NCBI GenBank assembly: GCA_041394945.1
Contig: JAWKHH010000003.1
Location: 992,001 to 1,056,000 of the forward strand
Source of the DNA: Bryobacteraceae bacterium
Lineage (GTDB): Bacteria; Acidobacteriota; Terriglobia; Bryobacterales; Bryobacteraceae
Reading direction: 5' to 3'
Length of the DNA stretch: 64,000 bases
The notes below the pieces were generated by a model that made no database searches, had not been told where the DNA came from, and saw only the letters and a list, made by a program, of their open reading frames with translations. The position numbers and the translations under genes are program-made. Each line of letters opens with the position of its first letter. The first letter of the stretch is position 1. Below are positions 63,632-64,000 of this stretch, in pieces.

Positions 63632-64000
63632 TACTTCACCGCGAGCATGCGCTCTAGCGGGGCCAGCGCGCGGCGCATCAGTTCGGGGTCGAGTTCCACG
63701 CGGGGCTCGAGCGTATCGAGGCTCTGATAGAGCTTCTCGAGCGTGTTCATCTTCATGTACGGGCACTCGCTGCAGTTGCAGTTCTCGTTCGGGACGAAGT
63801 GGAAGGTCTTGTGCGGGGCGTCTCGCTCCAGCGAGAAGCGGACACCGCTCTCGGTCATTACGATGATCTCGTCGCGCGGCGCCGTCTTGCACCACTCGAT
63901 GATCCCGGAGGTGGAGCCGACGTAGTCGGCCATGCGGAGCACGTCGGCGGGGCACTCCGGGTGCGCCGCGACGAGCGCGTCCGGATGTTCGGCCTTCAGT
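63631..64000 (-). CDS. nadA: Quinolinate synthase, C-terminal part (continues beyond the window)
   Basis: The frame is open from the right edge (position 64000) to TAG at 63631-63633, giving the last 122 residues. Family landmarks: HPDALVAAHPEC with the second cluster cysteine, MADYVGSTSGIIEW, and NENCNCSECPYMKMNTLEKL with the third. NadA makes quinolinate from iminoaspartate and dihydroxyacetone phosphate for NAD synthesis, using a 4Fe-4S cluster. The gene start lies outside the window. moaA follows with a one-base overlap. Confidence 0.96.
   Translation of the reverse strand, partial: LKAEHPDALVAAHPECPADVLRMADYVGSTSGIIEWCKTAPRDEIIVMTESGVRFSLERDAPHKTFHFVPNENCNCSECPYMKMNTLEKLYQSLDTLEPRVELDPELMRRALAPLERMLAVK

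Overview
The window looks like a high-GC chromosomal segment of an acidobacterium of the Solibacter/Bryobacter type. This rests on gene families: two giant secreted proteins end in the Solibacter-type C-terminal domain (TIGR03437), there is a large carboxypeptidase-regulatory-domain outer-membrane receptor, a Pkn-type kinase with TPRs next to an ECF sigma factor, and many PQQ-type propellers. Most predicted products are exported. No rRNA, tRNA or CRISPR array was seen.

Layout. 1-6 kb: a truncated gene, then a Ser/Thr kinase flanked by two related small secreted-protein genes, each broken by one inferred single-base indel, then an ECF sigma factor, a YkgJ cysteine-cluster protein, a NUDIX hydrolase and an unknown protein. 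6-16.5 kb: three large leftward secreted proteins (propeller/Ig, unknown, LGFP/C39-like). 16.5-23.3 kb: AbgT and GntP permeases, divergent from an operon of a secreted HpcH/HpaI-type aldolase, a secreted esterase and a GH15 enzyme. 23.4-27.2 kb: an HD-GYP/GAF protein and a secreted subtilase with a WGT-repeat tail. 27.3-38.3 kb: three consecutive giant surface proteins (two 7-repeat FG-GAP propellers, one about 18-repeat RCC1 protein), all ending in the same tandem pair of about 130-residue modules.

38.3-40.6 kb (leftward): a small membrane protein, a redoxin whose first active-site cysteine codon is an in-frame TGA (probable selenocysteine), and a hemerythrin with a replaced iron ligand, beside an RCC1-gene remnant. 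40.7-45.9 kb: a PQQ-like propeller protein, citrate synthase, thioredoxin with a strong terminator, a DUF4038 glycosidase-like protein and an unknown exported protein. 45.9-51 kb: a HAD phosphatase with a double-palindrome candidate operator, a TonB-dependent-receptor-like protein and a divergent LRR protein. 51-56.2 kb: a leftward glycosyltransferase/PQQ/PQQ operon. 56.2-56.6 kb: a decayed VapBC-like toxin-antitoxin pair whose mutations can be traced. 56.8-64 kb: an astacin-lectin protease, a cytochrome c/PQQ dehydrogenase, moaA and the 3' part of nadA.

Together the genes suggest a soil heterotroph investing in extracellular polymer breakdown, periplasmic oxidation and surface display. The most notable points are the probable selenoprotein with a bacterial SECIS-like hairpin right after its UGA, the six-copy surface module shared by three neighbouring genes, and the readable decay of a toxin-antitoxin locus.
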